From Fontimicrobium_A sp034506455 (GTDB lineage Bacteria; Zhuqueibacterota; Zhuqueibacteria; Residuimicrobiales; Krinioviventaceae): a DNA stretch of 7,718 bases. The stretch is from contig JAPDPN010000127.1 of NCBI GenBank assembly GCA_034506455.1, forward strand, positions 1-7,718, given 5' to 3'. The translations under genes were made by a program, and so were the position numbers. The notes below the pieces were generated by a model, which made no database searches, was not told the origin of the DNA, and worked only from the letters and a program-made list of their open reading frames with translations. This document shows positions 6,984 through 7,718 of the stretch, one piece after another; positions within the stretch are counted from its first letter, which is position 1, and each line of letters opens with the position of its first letter.

Positions 6984-6990
6984 AAAAGGA
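6984..6990 (+). promoter_or_regulatory. Ribosome binding site of the lipoprotein gene
   Basis: AAAAGGA sits 8 bases before the ATG at 6999. It is the clearest purine-rich site in the window and shows that this organism uses Shine-Dalgarno initiation for at least some genes, in contrast to the glycosyltransferase start at 6251. Confidence 0.55.
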
Positions 6991-6998
6991 AATAGAAA

Positions 6999-7436
6999 AT
7001 GAAAACGAAAGCGTTGCCGTTGATTGCGGCGCTTTGCTTGTTTTTTTTGTTATCATGCACGGAAAATAAAGGCGACAAGCCGTCATTTGGACGTCCAAAG
7101 GGCACGTTTGACCGCAGCCGTTTCATTACTCAGGAAGAAATCGAACGGCGCGCCCTCGAGCTGCAGGCACTGCAGGCCGAAACCGAAGCCCTCTACCGTT
7201 CACTAAAAGAAAAAGAGCTGATGCTTTTGCGCAAACAAGCTGCGCTGGACTCTCTCCAACTTGTTTTAGAGAAAAAGGAAACTGAGCTAAGGCAAAGAGA
7301 AAGAGCGGCGAAAAAGATGCGCAATTCGGGCACTCTGCTCTTTTTGGTCGGCATCGCATTAATATTTTTCGGGCTGCGCAAAAACTTGAGTCCAAAGCCC
7401 AAATCAGCAGTCTCACCACAGCATCCTCAGAAATAG
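6999..7436 (+). CDS. Small coiled-coil lipoprotein with a C-terminal membrane helix
   Basis: I do not recognise a named family. The 145-residue protein has a basic start and hydrophobic stretch ending in a lipobox, LLSC, with C20 as the predicted lipid-modified cysteine; T21 follows, so there is no Asp at +2 of the kind that retains lipoproteins in the inner membrane of enterobacteria. A polar linker (21-42) leads to a long charged helix (about 44-108) rich in Glu, Lys, Gln and Leu with heptad-like spacing, predicted to be a coiled coil. A hydrophobic segment follows (about 111-126, GTLLFLVGIALIFFGL) with RK directly after it, and a polar, Lys/Pro/Ser-rich tail ends the protein. This gives a lipid anchor at one end and a membrane helix at the other. 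The gene has a good ribosome site and a candidate promoter of its own, 70 bases after the glycosyltransferase. The first hydrophobic stretch could instead be an uncleaved anchor. The reading as an expressed protein is good; its function is unknown. Confidence 0.78.
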   Translation: MKTKALPLIAALCLFFLLSCTENKGDKPSFGRPKGTFDRSRFITQEEIERRALELQALQAETEALYRSLKEKELMLLRKQAALDSLQLVLEKKETELRQRERAAKKMRNSGTLLFLVGIALIFFGLRKNLSPKPKSAVSPQHPQK

Positions 7437-7501
7437 TCACTTGCTTCGCAGAAAGCGAAAAATAGCCTTCGACGCTCTCTATATTGGGGCTGTCTGACGA
7501 A

Positions 7502-7718
7502 TTAGGCATCAATGAACCAGGTCTTACGCGCCTTTTCCAGAAGAGGCTGTAGTTTTTCCGCAAGGCGATGCGACGAAACGGCAGCAGTGAACGCCTCAAA
7601 GGGGATGATTTTCGTCGTTTCGCCCCAATAAACCAACGCCGCCAGAGCGGCTCCTTTGGCGCCGCCGACCCGCCGAAAAGCCGGCGGTTCCATGCCCGCC
7701 TGTTCGATCTGCAATTCC
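7502..7718 (-). CDS. C-terminal end of an unrecognised protein (5' end outside window)
   Basis: A reverse-strand frame is open from the right edge to a TAA at 7504-7502, giving about 71 visible C-terminal residues. It contains an Ala/Gly-rich segment (FRRVGGAKGAALAALVYWG) followed by a helical, Lys/Leu-rich tail ending in WFIDA. The Gly/Ala stretch faintly resembles the last conserved helix of ASKHA sugar kinases (FGGY or BadF/GlcNAc-kinase types), but the match is too weak to name a family. No comparable forward-strand frame exists here, and the residue composition looks like real protein, so I accept it as a gene fragment. It converges on the lipoprotein gene across a 65-base gap with no convincing terminator. 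Confidence 0.6.
   Translation of the reverse strand, partial: ELQIEQAGMEPPAFRRVGGAKGAALAALVYWGETTKIIPFEAFTAAVSSHRLAEKLQPLLEKARKTWFIDA

Noticed and set aside
2270..7175. Many CTGCAG sites scattered through the window
   Set aside because: Most lie in frame as the Leu-Gln codon pair or are ordinary coding matches; there is no regular spacing that would suggest a functional repeat.
7445..7459. Small hairpin TTCGC-AGAAA-GCGAA after the lipoprotein gene
   Set aside because: It has only five base pairs and is followed by A-residues on the forward strand and no T-tract on the reverse strand, so it is not a credible intrinsic terminator.
7126..7599. Reverse-strand open frame of 157 codons across the lipoprotein gene and the last gap
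   Set aside because: It overlaps both the lipoprotein and the end of the partial gene in another frame, and its translation looks like antisense of the coiled coil.

Overview
The window looks like a piece of chromosome from a Gram-negative-type bacterium. It carries five complete protein genes, two genes cut by the window edges, and no RNA gene, mobile element or CRISPR array that I can see. A lipobox protein, a periplasm-facing von Willebrand A protein and envelope-type enzymes suggest a diderm. Three gene starts are preceded by a TTG-N20-TAATT arrangement, which resembles the promoters described for Bacteroidetes. Together with moderate GC content and some Shine-Dalgarno use, this makes me suspect the wider FCB group (for example Calditrichota or KSB1-like lineages). 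That placement is inference; no marker here fixes the taxon.

Layout, left to right. Positions 1-1610 hold a tight forward pair: the end of a CdaR/YbbR-repeat protein and tsaD, the universal t6A tRNA-modification enzyme, which starts at a TTG codon 5 bases after the previous stop. After a 42-base gap, probably in the same transcript, comes a 718-residue membrane protein (1653-3809) with a von Willebrand A domain and a cysteine-free Rossmann-like domain. It converges on a 730-residue reverse-strand gene (3883-6075) encoding a membrane-anchored SGNH/GDSL hydrolase fused to TPR repeats. A 175-base divergent spacer (6076-6250) separates this from a forward family 2 glycosyltransferase (6251-6928) and a small coiled-coil lipoprotein (6999-7436). 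The window closes with the C-terminal end of an unrecognised reverse-strand gene (7502-7718).

How the genes relate. The left pair is housekeeping (probable c-di-AMP regulation and tRNA modification). The rest is envelope-facing, but each of the three right-hand genes seems to have its own promoter, so I cannot argue for one pathway. I found no convincing undescribed system. The observations most worth checking are the shared promoter arrangement with a predicted leaderless glycosyltransferase mRNA, the lipoprotein with a C-terminal membrane helix (a possible envelope tether), the VWA protein with an apparently non-catalytic amidotransferase-like fold, and a 10-codon mini-ORF overlapping the VWA start codon.
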